A DNA stretch of 64,000 nucleotides from an uncultured Aquimarina sp. (GTDB lineage: Bacteria > Bacteroidota > Bacteroidia > Flavobacteriales > Flavobacteriaceae), in the NCBI GenBank assembly GCA_947503135.1, contig CANNCQ010000008.1, positions 52,243 to 116,242 of the forward strand, written 5' to 3'. Position numbers and translations under genes: made by a program. Positions 33,349-42,412 of this stretch are shown here, one piece after another. Every line of letters begins with the position of its first letter. Position 1 is the first letter of the stretch. The notes under the pieces were generated by a model. That model saw only the letters and a list, made by a program, of their open reading frames with translations. It was not told the origin of the DNA and searched no databases.

Positions 33349-35112
33349 ATGAGTAAAGACGGAAACCCATATGATTTAAGTATCCTAAAAAAAGTTTTTG
33401 CTTTTGCAAAACCCTATAAAGGGATATTCTTTTTGGTTACTCTTACAGCTGTTGGAGTTTCTGCATTTGCTGTGGCTCGACCTAAATTTTTACAATTAGC
33501 CATTGATTTTGGTATTCAAAAAAACGACTCCGAAATTTTACTGAAGTTTGCATTGCTAATGTTGTTATCTTTAGTTTTAGAGGTGACCTCGCAGTTAACT
33601 TTTATTTACTATTCCAATTGGTTGGGGCAACACATTGTTAAGGATATTCGTTCTCAACTATTTAAACGCATTTTGAATTTTAAAATGCAATATTATGATA
33701 ATTCTGCGGTAGGAAGATTGGTTACTCGATCAGTAAATGATGTTGAGAAAATAGCAGAAATTTTTAGTCAAGGATTGTTTATGATTATTAGCGATTTGTT
33801 AAAAATGCTAGTGATCATAATTTTTATGCTCATAACGAGTTGGAGACTAACTTTTATAGTATTGGCAGTAATGCCTATAATTGTTTATGCAACACGAGTT
33901 TTTCATAAAAAAATGAAAGTTGCTTTTGAACAAGTGCGTACAGAGGTTTCAAATTTAAATACGTTTGTGCAAGAGCATATTTCTGGAATGAAAATAGTAC
34001 AGCTGTTCGCTCGTGAAGATTCGGAATTTGAGAAATTTCAGCAAATTAATGAGAAGCATAAAAATGGATGGATTAAAACAGTATGGTATAACTCTATTTT
34101 CTTTCCAATAGCCGAGCTTTCAGGATCCTTGGCTTTCGGACTTATTGTTTGGTATGGAGGTTTAAATAGTGTTCAAGGCGGTGCAATTACTTTAGGTATT
34201 ATTACTAGCTTTATTCAACTTACAAATATGCTGTTTCGTCCACTACGCCAAATAGCTGATAAGTTTAATACCCTTCAAATGGGTATGGTGGCTTCGCGAA
34301 GAGTGTTTAATGTGTTGGAGACCGAAGAGGCAATAGTCGAAAATATTACAGATACTCTAGAAAATGTAAAGGGCGCTATTCAATTTGAAAATGTAAAATT
34401 TAGCTACGTTAAAAATGAAGAGGTTTTAAAAGGAATTTCATTTGAAGTTAAAGCCGGGCAAACAGTAGCTATTGTTGGTTCTACAGGAGCGGGTAAATCT
34501 ACTATCGTGAATTTATTGAATCGCTTTTATGAGATTAATGGAGGTACTATAAAAATTGATGGTACCGATATTCATAATTTATCATTAGAAAATTTAAGAA
34601 GTCACATTGCTGTAGTGTTGCAAGATGTGTTTTTGTTTGCAGATACTATTTATAATAATATAACATTAAAAGACGAAACAATTTCTGAGGAAGAGGTAAT
34701 TAGAGCTTCTAAGGAAATAGGGGTTCATGATTTCATTATGCAATTGCCAGGAGGGTATCATTATAATGTTAAAGAACGTGGAACGATGCTTTCTTCTGGG
34801 CAACGACAATTGATTTCTTTTTTAAGAGCTTATGTGTCGAAACCGCGAATTTTAATTTTAGATGAAGCTACCTCGTCAATAGATAGCTACAGCGAGCAAC
34901 TAATACAAGACGCTACTGATAAAATCACTAAAGGAAGAACCTCAATAGTAATAGCTCACCGCTTGGCAACAATTCAAAATGCTGATGTGATTTTGGTAAT
35001 GGATCAAGGTAAAATAGTAGAAAAAGGAACACACCAAGAGTTGTTACAACACGAAAACGGATATTATAAAAACCTATACGAAGTACAATTTGCAGTTCAG
35101 GAAGCTTCTTAA
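33349..35112 (+). CDS. ABC transporter with fused permease and ATPase (MsbA-like)
   Basis: A 587-residue half-transporter. Six N-terminal membrane helices (about 20-310) are followed by a nucleotide-binding domain with Walker A GSTGAGKS (377-384), the Q-loop region, signature LSSGQRQ and Walker B ILILDEATSSID, then the H-loop AHRLAT. It would act as a homodimer exporting a lipid or hydrophobic molecule. The closest known group is MsbA/lipid A flippase-like exporters of Bacteroidota, but the substrate is not evident from sequence. It follows truA directly. Confidence 0.88.
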   Translation: MSKDGNPYDLSILKKVFAFAKPYKGIFFLVTLTAVGVSAFAVARPKFLQLAIDFGIQKNDSEILLKFALLMLLSLVLEVTSQLTFIYYSNWLGQHIVKDIRSQLFKRILNFKMQYYDNSAVGRLVTRSVNDVEKIAEIFSQGLFMIISDLLKMLVIIIFMLITSWRLTFIVLAVMPIIVYATRVFHKKMKVAFEQVRTEVSNLNTFVQEHISGMKIVQLFAREDSEFEKFQQINEKHKNGWIKTVWYNSIFFPIAELSGSLAFGLIVWYGGLNSVQGGAITLGIITSFIQLTNMLFRPLRQIADKFNTLQMGMVASRRVFNVLETEEAIVENITDTLENVKGAIQFENVKFSYVKNEEVLKGISFEVKAGQTVAIVGSTGAGKSTIVNLLNRFYEINGGTIKIDGTDIHNLSLENLRSHIAVVLQDVFLFADTIYNNITLKDETISEEEVIRASKEIGVHDFIMQLPGGYHYNVKERGTMLSSGQRQLISFLRAYVSKPRILILDEATSSIDSYSEQLIQDATDKITKGRTSIVIAHRLATIQNADVILVMDQGKIVEKGTHQELLQHENGYYKNLYEVQFAVQEAS

Positions 35113-35198
35113 TTGGTTGCTTAAAAAAATGAAATACAACTGTTCTTAAAATAGAGTGTTTCTGAGAAATAATAAGTAAAAGATATTTAAAACCAAAG

Positions 35199-35226
35199 AG
35201 CTTACTGCTATTAGCCAAAAGCTATA
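35199..35226 (+). repeat. AGCTATTAGCC-type element just before hemF
   Basis: AGCTTACTGCTATTAGCC followed by AAAAGCTATAAC lies immediately before the hemF ATG. Related GCTATAGC/GATAGCC sequences precede leuD and the leuA-like gene, so this seems part of a small family of degenerate elements. Its role is unknown. Confidence 0.35.
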
Positions 35227-35229
35227 ACG

Positions 35230-36132
35230 ATGAAAAAACAATTTTACAAATACATAGAACAGCTTCAAGATCAAATTTGCATTGCTTTAGAAAAGCAAGA
35301 TAAAAAAGCAAAATTTAAAGAAGATTTGTGGGAACGCCCTGAAGGCGGTGGCGGACGAACTAGAGTAATTGAAGGTGGAGACGTTATTGAAAAAGGGGGA
35401 GTAAATATTTCAGCAGTTCATGGGCCTTTGCCTAAAGCCATGCAAGCGTACTTTAAAGTAGAAGATGTTGATTTTTTTGCCTGTGGTTTAAGTTTAGTAA
35501 TTCATCCTAAAAACCCTATGGCCCCCACGGTACATGCTAATTGGCGTTATTTCGAAATGTATAATAAACAAGGTGAAATTGTAGATCAGTGGTTTGGTGG
35601 AGGACAAGATTTAACGCCTTATTATTTATTTGATGAAGATGCAATTCACTTTCATACAACCTGTAAAAAAGCCTGTGATAAACATGATGCTACATTTTAC
35701 AAAACTTACAAGCAGAAATGTGACGAATATTTTTACAATGCGCACCGTAATGAAGGCCGTGGTATTGGAGGCTTGTTTTTTGATTATTGCAAAGCTGAAA
35801 ATGGAAAAACTATTGAAGACTGGTTTAATTTTGTAACTGAAGTTGGAAATAGTTTTGTTGAAGCATACGTGCCTATTTTAGAACGTCGAAAAAATCTAGA
35901 ATTTACCCCAGGACAACGCAATTGGCAAGAGATTAGAAGAGGGCGGTATGTGGAGTTTAACTTAGTACACGATAAAGGAACTTTATTTGGGTTACGAACA
36001 AACGGACGCATAGAAAGTATATTAATGAGTCTTCCGCCACATGTACAATGGGTATATGATCATCATCCAGAAGACGGCTCCGCTGAAGCTGAGTTGTTAG
36101 AGGTTTTGAAAAACCCAAAAGATTGGGTGTAA
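35230..36132 (+). CDS. hemF: Oxygen-dependent coproporphyrinogen III oxidase
   Basis: Decarboxylates coproporphyrinogen III to protoporphyrinogen IX using oxygen. The 300-residue protein has the HemF signatures NPMAPTVHANWRYFE, WFGGGQDLTPYYL, HRNEGRGIGGLFFDY and GQRNWQEIRRGRYVEFNLVHDKG (the last in two parts: GQRNWQEIRRGRYVE, FNLVHDKG). The His residues in these motifs are metal/substrate ligands in the family. It lies after an ABC exporter and before leuC, apparently as its own unit. The oxygen-dependent form suggests an aerobic lifestyle. Confidence 0.96.
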   Translation: MKKQFYKYIEQLQDQICIALEKQDKKAKFKEDLWERPEGGGGRTRVIEGGDVIEKGGVNISAVHGPLPKAMQAYFKVEDVDFFACGLSLVIHPKNPMAPTVHANWRYFEMYNKQGEIVDQWFGGGQDLTPYYLFDEDAIHFHTTCKKACDKHDATFYKTYKQKCDEYFYNAHRNEGRGIGGLFFDYCKAENGKTIEDWFNFVTEVGNSFVEAYVPILERRKNLEFTPGQRNWQEIRRGRYVEFNLVHDKGTLFGLRTNGRIESILMSLPPHVQWVYDHHPEDGSAEAELLEVLKNPKDWV

Positions 36133-36281
36133 TTCCTTTGAACATCGTAAATTTCAATTATTGAGAGCCATTCTATTTAAATAAAATACGCATATTTACA
36201 CTTCATATTTTCGTAAATTCGCATTCCTAAATTGAGAATTAATATTTGATTTCAGTTTAGAAAAGATTAAAAAAAACCGAA

Positions 36282-37682
36282 ATGAGTAAGACATTATTTG
36301 ACAAAGTATGGGATTCTCACGTTGTGAGAAGTGTTGAGGATGGACCTGACGTGTTGTTAATCGACCGTCATATGGTACATGAAGTAACCAGTCCAGTTGC
36401 ATTTTTAGGAATCAAAAACCGCGGTATTGGCGTTTTATATCCTAATAAAACATTTGCTACTGCAGATCACAACACACCTACTATTAATCAGCACTTACCA
36501 GTGCAAGATCCACTTTCTGCAAATCAATTAAAAGCGTTAGAGCAAAATGCAGCAGAGCACGGAATTAGCCATTGGGGTTTAGGACACGAAAAAAATGGTA
36601 TTGTACACGTAGTTGGTCCAGAATATGGTATTACTCAACCTGGTGCAACTATTGTTTGTGGTGATTCGCATACTTCTACACACGGTGCTTTTGGAGCCAT
36701 TGCTTTTGGTATTGGTACTTCGGAGGTGGAAATGGTATTGGCAACTCAATGTATAATGCAGCCAAAGCCTAAAAAAATGAGAATAAACGTTAAGGGAGAC
36801 CTTAACTTTGGAGTAACTCCTAAGGATGTTGCTTTGTATATTATTTCAAAATTAACTACTTCAGGAGCTACAGGTTATTTTGTAGAATATGCAGGAGAAG
36901 TTTTTGAAAATATGACTATGGAAGGCCGTATGACGGTATGTAACCTTAGTATTGAGATGGGTGCTCGTGGAGGAATGATTGCTCCAGATGAGAAAACTTT
37001 CGAATACATTAAAGGACGTGAGCACACTCCAAAAGGAGCTGCTTGGGATAAAGCAATGGAATACTGGAAAACATTAAAAACTGATCCAGATGCTACCTTC
37101 GATAAAGAGTTGACTTTTGAAGCTTCGGATATCGAACCAATGATTACTTACGGAACCAACCCAGGTATGGGTATCGGAATTTCTAAAAGTATACCAAATG
37201 CTAAAGATGTTCAAGGTGGTGAAACTACTTACAAAAAATCATTAGGGTACATGAACTTTAATGAAGGTGAGGATATGATTGGTAAGCCAATTGACTTTGT
37301 TTTTATTGGAAGTTGTACTAACGGACGTATCGAAGATTTCAGAGCTTTTGCATCGATTATTAAAGGACGCAAAAAAGCTGATAATGTAACCGCTTGGTTA
37401 GTGCCAGGTTCGCATAAAGTAGAAGCAGCAATTAAGGAAGAGGGTATTTTAGATATTATACATGAATCAGGATTTGAGTTACGTGAACCAGGTTGTTCAG
37501 CGTGTTTAGCAATGAATGACGATAAAGTACCGGCAGGTAAATTAGCAGTAAGTACCTCAAACCGTAACTTCGAAGGACGACAAGGGCCAGGATCTAGAAC
37601 ATTGTTAGCTTCGCCATTAATGGCAGCTGCGGCAGCGGTAACAGGTAAAGTAACAGATCCTCGTGAGTTAATGAATAAATAA
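36282..37682 (+). CDS. leuC: 3-isopropylmalate dehydratase large subunit
   Basis: With LeuD forms isopropylmalate isomerase in leucine synthesis. The [4Fe-4S] ligands are Cys345 (GSCTNGR), Cys405 and Cys408 (PGCSACL). [11 protein letters not shown] and [13 protein letters not shown] are family signatures. The 466 residues are normal length. leuD follows after 113 bases rather than directly. The ATG at 36282 lies in an AATGAG context without a Shine-Dalgarno. Confidence 0.96.
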   Translation: MSKTLFDKVWDSHVVRSVEDGPDVLLIDRHMVHEVTSPVAFLGIKNRGIGVLYPNKTFATADHNTPTINQHLPVQDPLSANQLKALEQNAAEHGISHWGLGHEKNGIVHVVGPEYGITQPGATIVCGDSHTSTHGAFGAIAFGIGTSEVEMVLATQCIMQPKPKKMRINVKGDLNFGVTPKDVALYIISKLTTSGATGYFVEYAGEVFENMTMEGRMTVCNLSIEMGARGGMIAPDEKTFEYIKGREHTPKGAAWDKAMEYWKTLKTDPDATFDKELTFEASDIEPMITYGTNPGMGIGISKSIPNAKDVQGGETTYKKSLGYMNFNEGEDMIGKPIDFVFIGSCTNGRIEDFRAFASIIKGRKKADNVTAWLVPGSHKVEAAIKEEGILDIIHESGFELREPGCSACLAMNDDKVPAGKLAVSTSNRNFEGRQGPGSRTLLASPLMAAAAAVTGKVTDPRELMNK

Positions 37683-37700
37683 TTCGCTAAGTGAATTTTG

Positions 37701-37791
37701 CTGTTAGCTGTTAAGTTTCAGCGATCAGCTTATTATTTAATAAATTTAAGGCTGAAAGCTTATAGCTGTAGGCCGATAGCCAAAAACAAAA
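37701..37791 (+). repeat. AGCTGTTAGC/GATAGCC-type elements between leuC and leuD
   Basis: The spacer carries several related short blocks, such as CTGTTAGCTGTTAAG, GCTGAAAGCTTATAGC and GTAGGCCGATAGCC, ending 11 bases before the leuD ATG. Similar blocks precede hemF and the leuA-like gene. They look like copies of one decaying repeat. Effects on translation or RNA folding are conceivable but unproved. Confidence 0.35.
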
Positions 37792-37795
37792 TAAA

Positions 37796-38392
37796 ATGGC
37801 ATACGATAAATTTGAAATTTTAAAAAGTACGGCAGTTCCATTACCAATAGAAAATGTGGATACTGATCAAATAATTCCAGCACGTTTCCTGAAGGCTACT
37901 GAGCGTAAGGGATTTGGAGATAATTTATTTCGTGATTGGAGATATAATAACGACGATTCACCAAAGGCAGATTTCGTTTTGAATGATGCAACTTACTCAG
38001 GAAAAATTCTTGTAGGAGGTAAAAATTTTGGTTCAGGGTCTTCACGTGAGCACGCAGCTTGGGCAGTATACGATTACGGATTTCGTTGTGTGATTTCTAG
38101 TTTTTTTGCAGATATCTTTAAAGGTAACTGTTTAAATATAGGAGTGCTTCCAGTACAAGTAAGCGCTGGTTTTGCAGATAAAATATTTGCTGCAATTGAG
38201 GCGGATCCTAAAACTGAAATTGAAGTAAATTTACCCGAGCAAAAAGTAACAATTGTAGCTACTGACGAAAGCGAGTCTTTTGATATTAATGGGTACAAAA
38301 AAGGAAATATGCTTAATGGTTTTGATGATATTGATTACCTTCAAAATATGAAAGAAGAAATTAAAGCATTTGCAGAAAATTCTCCTTTATAG
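37796..38392 (+). CDS. leuD: 3-isopropylmalate dehydratase small subunit
   Basis: The swivel-domain partner of LeuC. NVDTDQIIPARFLK and GGKNFGSGSSREHAAWAVYDYG (in two parts: GGKNFGSGSSREHA, AWAVYDYG) are diagnostic of the small subunit, and 198 residues is standard. It works with leuC (upstream) and supplies the isomerase reaction. The leuA-like gene follows after 142 bases. A hairpin with the sequence AAAAGCG-type arms lies after the stop. Confidence 0.95.
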   Translation: MAYDKFEILKSTAVPLPIENVDTDQIIPARFLKATERKGFGDNLFRDWRYNNDDSPKADFVLNDATYSGKILVGGKNFGSGSSREHAAWAVYDYGFRCVISSFFADIFKGNCLNIGVLPVQVSAGFADKIFAAIEADPKTEIEVNLPEQKVTIVATDESESFDINGYKKGNMLNGFDDIDYLQNMKEEIKAFAENSPL

Positions 38393-38412
38393 TAATAGCA
38401 TTTATAGTATAT

Positions 38413-38447
38413 AAAAGCGTTTCAACTATAAAGTTGAGGCGCTTTTG
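38413..38447 (+). terminator. Weak hairpin after leuD
   Basis: AAAAGCGTTTCAACT and AGTTGAGGCGCTTTT pair with a few mismatches, followed by GTTGTTT. It could end the leuCD transcript or allow partial read-through to the leuA-like gene. Confidence 0.55.
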
Positions 38448-38494
38448 TTGTTTAATACCAATACTTTTTAAACTTGTTTTAAGTTTATACAAAA

Positions 38495-38520
38495 ACAGCT
38501 AAAGTCTTGTAGGCTATAGC
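38495..38520 (+). repeat. AGCTAAAG...GGCTATAGC element before the leuA-like gene
   Basis: ACAGCTAAAGTCTTGTAGGC followed by TATAGC lies just before the leuA-like ATG at 38535. It shares AGCTAAAGT with the region upstream of the Lys-rich protein (40149-40157) and the GGCTATAGC motif with elements before hemF and leuD. Confidence 0.35.
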
Positions 38521-38534
38521 TTAAAGTTGAAATA

Positions 38535-40064
38535 ATGAGTAAACGATATATAGAAATTATGGATACCACGCTTCGAGATGGGGAACAAACCTCCGGAGTG
38601 TCATTTTCCGCAAAAGAAAAGCTAACTTTAGCAAAACTATTGCTTTTAGAATTGAAAGTTGATCGTATTGAAGTGGCATCTGCAAGAGTTTCAAAAGGAG
38701 AGTTTCAAGCTGTAAAAGATATCACAGCTTGGGCTAAAAGTCAGAACTTACTAAGTAAAGTTGAGGTGCTTTCTTTTGTAGATAAAGGGATTTCTATAGA
38801 TTGGATGCTGGACGCAGGAGCCACAGTTCAAAACTTGCTCACCAAAGGCTCATTAAATCACTTAACACATCAATTAAAAAAAACACCCGAAGAGCATTTT
38901 TCGGATATAAAAGCCAATATAGAGTTAGCTACAAGCAAAGGAATTGCCACCAACGTGTATTTGGAAGATTGGAGTAATGGTATGCGTGATTCTAAAGAGT
39001 ATGTGTTTCAATATTTAGATTTCTTAACACAACAGCCAATAGAGCGTGTTTTGTTACCTGATACGCTGGGAGTATTGACTTATGAAGAATCTAAAAAATT
39101 CATTTCAGAGTTAATTCAACGATATCCAAACACGCATTTTGATTTTCATGCCCATAATGATTATGATTTAAGTGTGGCTAATGTAATGGAAGCTTTAAAA
39201 TCGGGTGCACATGGGTTACACTTAACCATTAATGGAATGGGAGAACGTGCCGGTAATGCGCCTATGGCAAGTGTAATAGCTGTAGTTAATGATTTCTTAA
39301 ATGAAGAAATTGAAATTGGTGTAGAAGAAAAAGCTTTGTACAAAGTAAGTAAGCTTGTCGAAAATTTTTCAGGTTTTAGAATACCTGTAAATAAACCCGT
39401 AGTAGGAGCTAATGTGTTTACTCAAACCGCAGGAATACACGCCGACGGGGATAATAAGAAAAACTTATATTTCAATGATTTGATGCCTGAGCGTTTTGGT
39501 CGTAAACGCAAATATGCATTAGGGAAAACTTCAGGTAAAGCCAATATTGAAAAAAACTTAGAGGAGTTAGGTTTAGAGTTAAATCAGGAAGAAGTAAAGA
39601 AAATCACCAAGCGCATTATTGAGTTAGGTGATAAAAAAGAGGTGTTAACTAAAGATGACCTGCCTTATATAATTTCCGACGTACTAGATAACTCCGAGCT
39701 AGAGACTAAGGTAGTTATTGAATCTTACGTATTAACACACGCAAAAGGTTTAAGACCTTCTACTACTGTTTGTGTAAGTTTTGATGGAGAGCTAATTGAA
39801 GCTCATGCCCAAGGAGACGGGCAATTTGATGCATTTATGAATGCACTTCATAAATTGTATGATGAAAAAGGGAAATCTATTCCTGAATTAATTGACTACT
39901 CAGTAAGGATTCCACCAGGGAGTCATTCGGATGCTTTATGTGAAACTGTAATAACTTGGAAAGATGCTGAAAAAGAATTTGTATCTCGGGGGTTAGATAG
40001 TGACCAAACAGTTTCAGCAATAAAAGCAACTGAAAAAATGCTAAATATTTTAGAGATTGTATAG
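38535..40064 (+). CDS. leuA: 2-isopropylmalate synthase-like / (R)-citramalate synthase-like enzyme
   Basis: A 509-residue Claisen-condensing enzyme. The TIM-barrel signature TTLRDGEQ is at 11-18, and the metal/catalytic HAHND is at 205-209 (His205, His207). A glycine-rich GMGERAGNAP follows. The C-terminal alpha-isopropylmalate synthase regulatory domain (about 385-509) includes GDGQFDAFMNALHKLYDEKG (two parts: GDGQFDAFMNA, LHKLYDEKG). It lies downstream of leuC-leuD. No leuB follows, so whether it makes 2-isopropylmalate or citramalate is undecided; the symbol is tentative. Confidence 0.8.
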   Translation: MSKRYIEIMDTTLRDGEQTSGVSFSAKEKLTLAKLLLLELKVDRIEVASARVSKGEFQAVKDITAWAKSQNLLSKVEVLSFVDKGISIDWMLDAGATVQNLLTKGSLNHLTHQLKKTPEEHFSDIKANIELATSKGIATNVYLEDWSNGMRDSKEYVFQYLDFLTQQPIERVLLPDTLGVLTYEESKKFISELIQRYPNTHFDFHAHNDYDLSVANVMEALKSGAHGLHLTINGMGERAGNAPMASVIAVVNDFLNEEIEIGVEEKALYKVSKLVENFSGFRIPVNKPVVGANVFTQTAGIHADGDNKKNLYFNDLMPERFGRKRKYALGKTSGKANIEKNLEELGLELNQEEVKKITKRIIELGDKKEVLTKDDLPYIISDVLDNSELETKVVIESYVLTHAKGLRPSTTVCVSFDGELIEAHAQGDGQFDAFMNALHKLYDEKGKSIPELIDYSVRIPPGSHSDALCETVITWKDAEKEFVSRGLDSDQTVSAIKATEKMLNILEIV

Positions 40065-40192
40065 GGGGTAAGTTTCTTTTATCGAATTTTAACGTACTTA
40101 GTCGATGTTTTATTAATGGTTTTTCTTTTAGTAATTGAAAGAGTTAATAGCTAAAGTATATTGGGAGTAACATATAAAGCCAATAAAAAAAC

Positions 40193-40624
40193 ATGAAACA
40201 ATTACTGAAATATTTATTTTTTGCTTTCTTTATAGTAGCTCCATTAACAGTTACGCAAGCTCAAAAAAAGAGTACAACGAGTAAGACTGTAAAAAAGAAA
40301 AGTTCAAGTACTTCAAAAAAAGCAAGTTCTACCAAGAAAAAGGTAAAATCTGGTACGAAGAAAACGGCGGTTAAACCTGCTAAAAAGAGTTCATCAACTA
40401 CTAAAACTGTAAATAAAAAAACTCCTATTAGTAGTTCTACAAAGAAAAAAACTTCAACTACTGTAAAAAAGACATCAAGTTCAAAAAAAGTTTATAACAA
40501 ACCAAACAAATCAAAAGACAAATCGATTGGTAAAGATGCTAAAGGAAGAACGATTTATCAAGGTCCTAAAGGAGGGAAGTATTATATAAATAAAAACGGA
40601 AATAAAACATACATAAAGAAATAG
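40193..40624 (+). CDS. Secreted Lys/Ser/Thr-rich protein with C-terminal basic adaptor-like domain
   Basis: A 143-residue protein with a signal peptide (about 1-23, TQAQ end). A low-complexity Lys, Ser and Thr repeat tract follows (about 25-105), and a compact C-terminal domain GRTIYQGPKGGKYYINKNGN (about 119-138) then KTYIKK. The C-terminal motif resembles the PBCV-specific basic adaptor-type domain seen also in Bacteroidota hypothetical proteins. The tract is histone-like in composition but the protein looks exported. Function unknown. Confidence 0.65.
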   Translation: MKQLLKYLFFAFFIVAPLTVTQAQKKSTTSKTVKKKSSSTSKKASSTKKKVKSGTKKTAVKPAKKSSSTTKTVNKKTPISSSTKKKTSTTVKKTSSSKKVYNKPNKSKDKSIGKDAKGRTIYQGPKGGKYYINKNGNKTYIKK

Positions 40625-40732
40625 TAAATTGTTATTAGATTAATCTCGAAAAACGGTCATTTAATAATGGGCGTTTTTTTTGGTTAAAAACTACATTCAT
40701 TTAGTATCTTTTCAGCAAAAATTAATAAACAT

Positions 40733-41317
40733 TTGGAAAAAAAATATTTTTCTCATAAAACAGCAATTATACAAAATAATGTTACTATTGGGGTCGAAAC
40801 AAAAATTTGGCAATTTTCCCATATTATGGAAAACTCTTTGATTGGCGATAGGTGTACTATAGGTCAAAATGTAGTAATTTCCCCTAATGTAGTTATTGGT
40901 AATGGAGTTAAAATTCAAAATAATGTTTCTGTTTATACGGGAGTAATTTGCGAAGATGATGTGTTTTTAGGCCCTTCAGTAGTATTTACCAATGTGATAA
41001 ACCCTAGGAGTTTCATCATCCGTAAAGAAGAATTTAAGGAAACCTATATTGAAAAAGGCGCTACCATAGGTGCTAATGCAACTATAATTTGTGGTAATAA
41101 AATTGGCAAATATGCAATGATTGGAGCTGGAGCTGTAATTACAAAGAATGTAAAACCTTATGCCTTGGTATTAGGAAATCCAGGGAAACAGATTGGTTGG
41201 GTAAGTAAAGCGGGGCACCGCTTAAATTTTGAGAATAATCAATTGGTTTCTTGCATAGAATCCAAGGAACGATATGAAATTGATGGAGATTTTTTGAAAG
41301 TCAGTAGTATTGACTAA
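40733..41317 (+). CDS. WlbB/WbpD-like sugar N-acetyltransferase (left-handed beta helix)
   Basis: A 194-residue hexapeptide-repeat acyltransferase. Repeats such as VTIGVETKIW, IGDRCTIGQNVVIS and VIGNGVKIQNNVSV form a left-handed beta helix, and GATIGANATIICGNKIGKYAM continues it (two parts: GATIGANATIICG, NKIGKYAM). The pattern matches the UDP-2-acetamido-3-amino-dideoxyglucuronate N-acetyltransferase group. The start is a TTG (40733); no ATG fits. It is 59 bases upstream of a Gfo/Idh/MocA oxidoreductase, its usual partner in UDP-GlcNAc3NAcA synthesis for surface polysaccharide. Confidence 0.8.
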   Translation: MEKKYFSHKTAIIQNNVTIGVETKIWQFSHIMENSLIGDRCTIGQNVVISPNVVIGNGVKIQNNVSVYTGVICEDDVFLGPSVVFTNVINPRSFIIRKEEFKETYIEKGATIGANATIICGNKIGKYAMIGAGAVITKNVKPYALVLGNPGKQIGWVSKAGHRLNFENNQLVSCIESKERYEIDGDFLKVSSID

Positions 41318-41375
41318 TTTTATAGATCTATTCTTTTAAAGAAAAAAAGTTAACACTATTTAGATGATGTAATTA

Positions 41376-42341
41376 ATGAAAAATTTTGCCATAACAGGTG
41401 TAGCAGGTTTTGTTGCTCCAAGACATTTAAAAGCTATAAAGGAAACGGGTAACCAGTTATTGTCTGCTTTTGACCCTAATGATAGTGTAGGGGTTATTGA
41501 TTCGTATTTTCCAAAGGCACGATTTTTTACTGAATTTGAGCGTTTTGACCGTCATGTTGAGAAATTGCGATTAGAGCAACAACAGTCGGTGAATTACGTT
41601 TCTATTTGTACTCCTAACTACTTGCACGATGCCCATGTACGTTTTGCTTTGCGGAATGGCTCGGATGCTATTTGTGAGAAACCATTGGTTTTAAATCCTT
41701 GGAACGCCGAGGCTTTAATGAAATTGGAAGAGGCTTCTTCAAATAAAATAAATACAATACTTCAGTTGAGGTTGCATCCTTCAATTATAGCCTTAAAGAA
41801 TAAAATAGCTTCAGAACCTAAGGATAAAATTCACGATATTGATTTAACGTATATTACCTCTAGAGGGAATTGGTATTACGCTTCTTGGAAGGGGCAATTG
41901 GAAAAATCCGGAGGAATATGCTCCAATATTGGAATTCACTTTTTTGATATGTTAATCTGGATTTTTGGAGATGTTCAGAAGAGTACTGTACACTTAATGG
42001 AACACGATAGAGCTTCGGGAGTTTTGCAACTTAAAAACGCTAATGTGCGGTGGTTTTTGTCTATAAATTCAGAAACCCTTCCTGCGGAAATTGTAGCAAA
42101 AGGACAACGTACATTCAGAACAATTAATATTGATGGTGAAGAATTAGAGTTTAGTGCAGGGTTTACAGACTTACATACTGAATCTTACAAGCATATTGTT
42201 GCGGGGAATGGTTTCGGTGTTTGTGAAACGTTGAAATCATTAGAGTTGGCATACGATTTAAGAAATGCAAAAGTAGCAGCAATAACAAATGATGCACATC
42301 CTTTTGCGACTAAAAGCTTATCGAAACACCCTTTTAGATAG
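41376..42341 (+). CDS. Gfo/Idh/MocA oxidoreductase, WlbA/WbpB-like
   Basis: A 321-residue NAD-dependent sugar dehydrogenase. The Rossmann motif near the N-terminus reads FAITGVAGFVAPRHLKAI, followed by ICTPNYLHDAHVRFAL (about 78-93) and the catalytic CEKPLVLNP (about 105-113). This matches the UDP-N-acetyl-2-amino-2-deoxyglucuronate dehydrogenase group that acts with the acetyltransferase encoded just upstream. The aminotransferase and epimerase of the pathway are not in the window. A strong bidirectional terminator follows. Confidence 0.82.
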   Translation: MKNFAITGVAGFVAPRHLKAIKETGNQLLSAFDPNDSVGVIDSYFPKARFFTEFERFDRHVEKLRLEQQQSVNYVSICTPNYLHDAHVRFALRNGSDAICEKPLVLNPWNAEALMKLEEASSNKINTILQLRLHPSIIALKNKIASEPKDKIHDIDLTYITSRGNWYYASWKGQLEKSGGICSNIGIHFFDMLIWIFGDVQKSTVHLMEHDRASGVLQLKNANVRWFLSINSETLPAEIVAKGQRTFRTINIDGEELEFSAGFTDLHTESYKHIVAGNGFGVCETLKSLELAYDLRNAKVAAITNDAHPFATKSLSKHPFR

Positions 42342-42352
42342 AAAAGATATAC

Positions 42353-42399
42353 TATCAAAAAAGCTCCATTTTCAACTGAAAATGGAGCTTTTTTGATAA
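42353..42399. terminator. Strong bidirectional terminator between WlbA-like gene and tyrS
   Basis: TATCAAAAAAGCTCCATTTTC pairs with its near-perfect complement GAAAATGGAGCTTTTTTGATA across a short loop. Its T- and A-runs serve both the plus-strand sugar-oxidoreductase gene and the minus-strand tyrS gene. Confidence 0.9.
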
Positions 42400-42412
42400 G
42401 TGGTTTACAATT

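Noticed and set aside
36282..37682. Possible leader-peptide attenuator upstream of leuC
   Set aside because: The 149-base spacer before leuC has no Leu-rich short frame or terminator/antiterminator hairpins.
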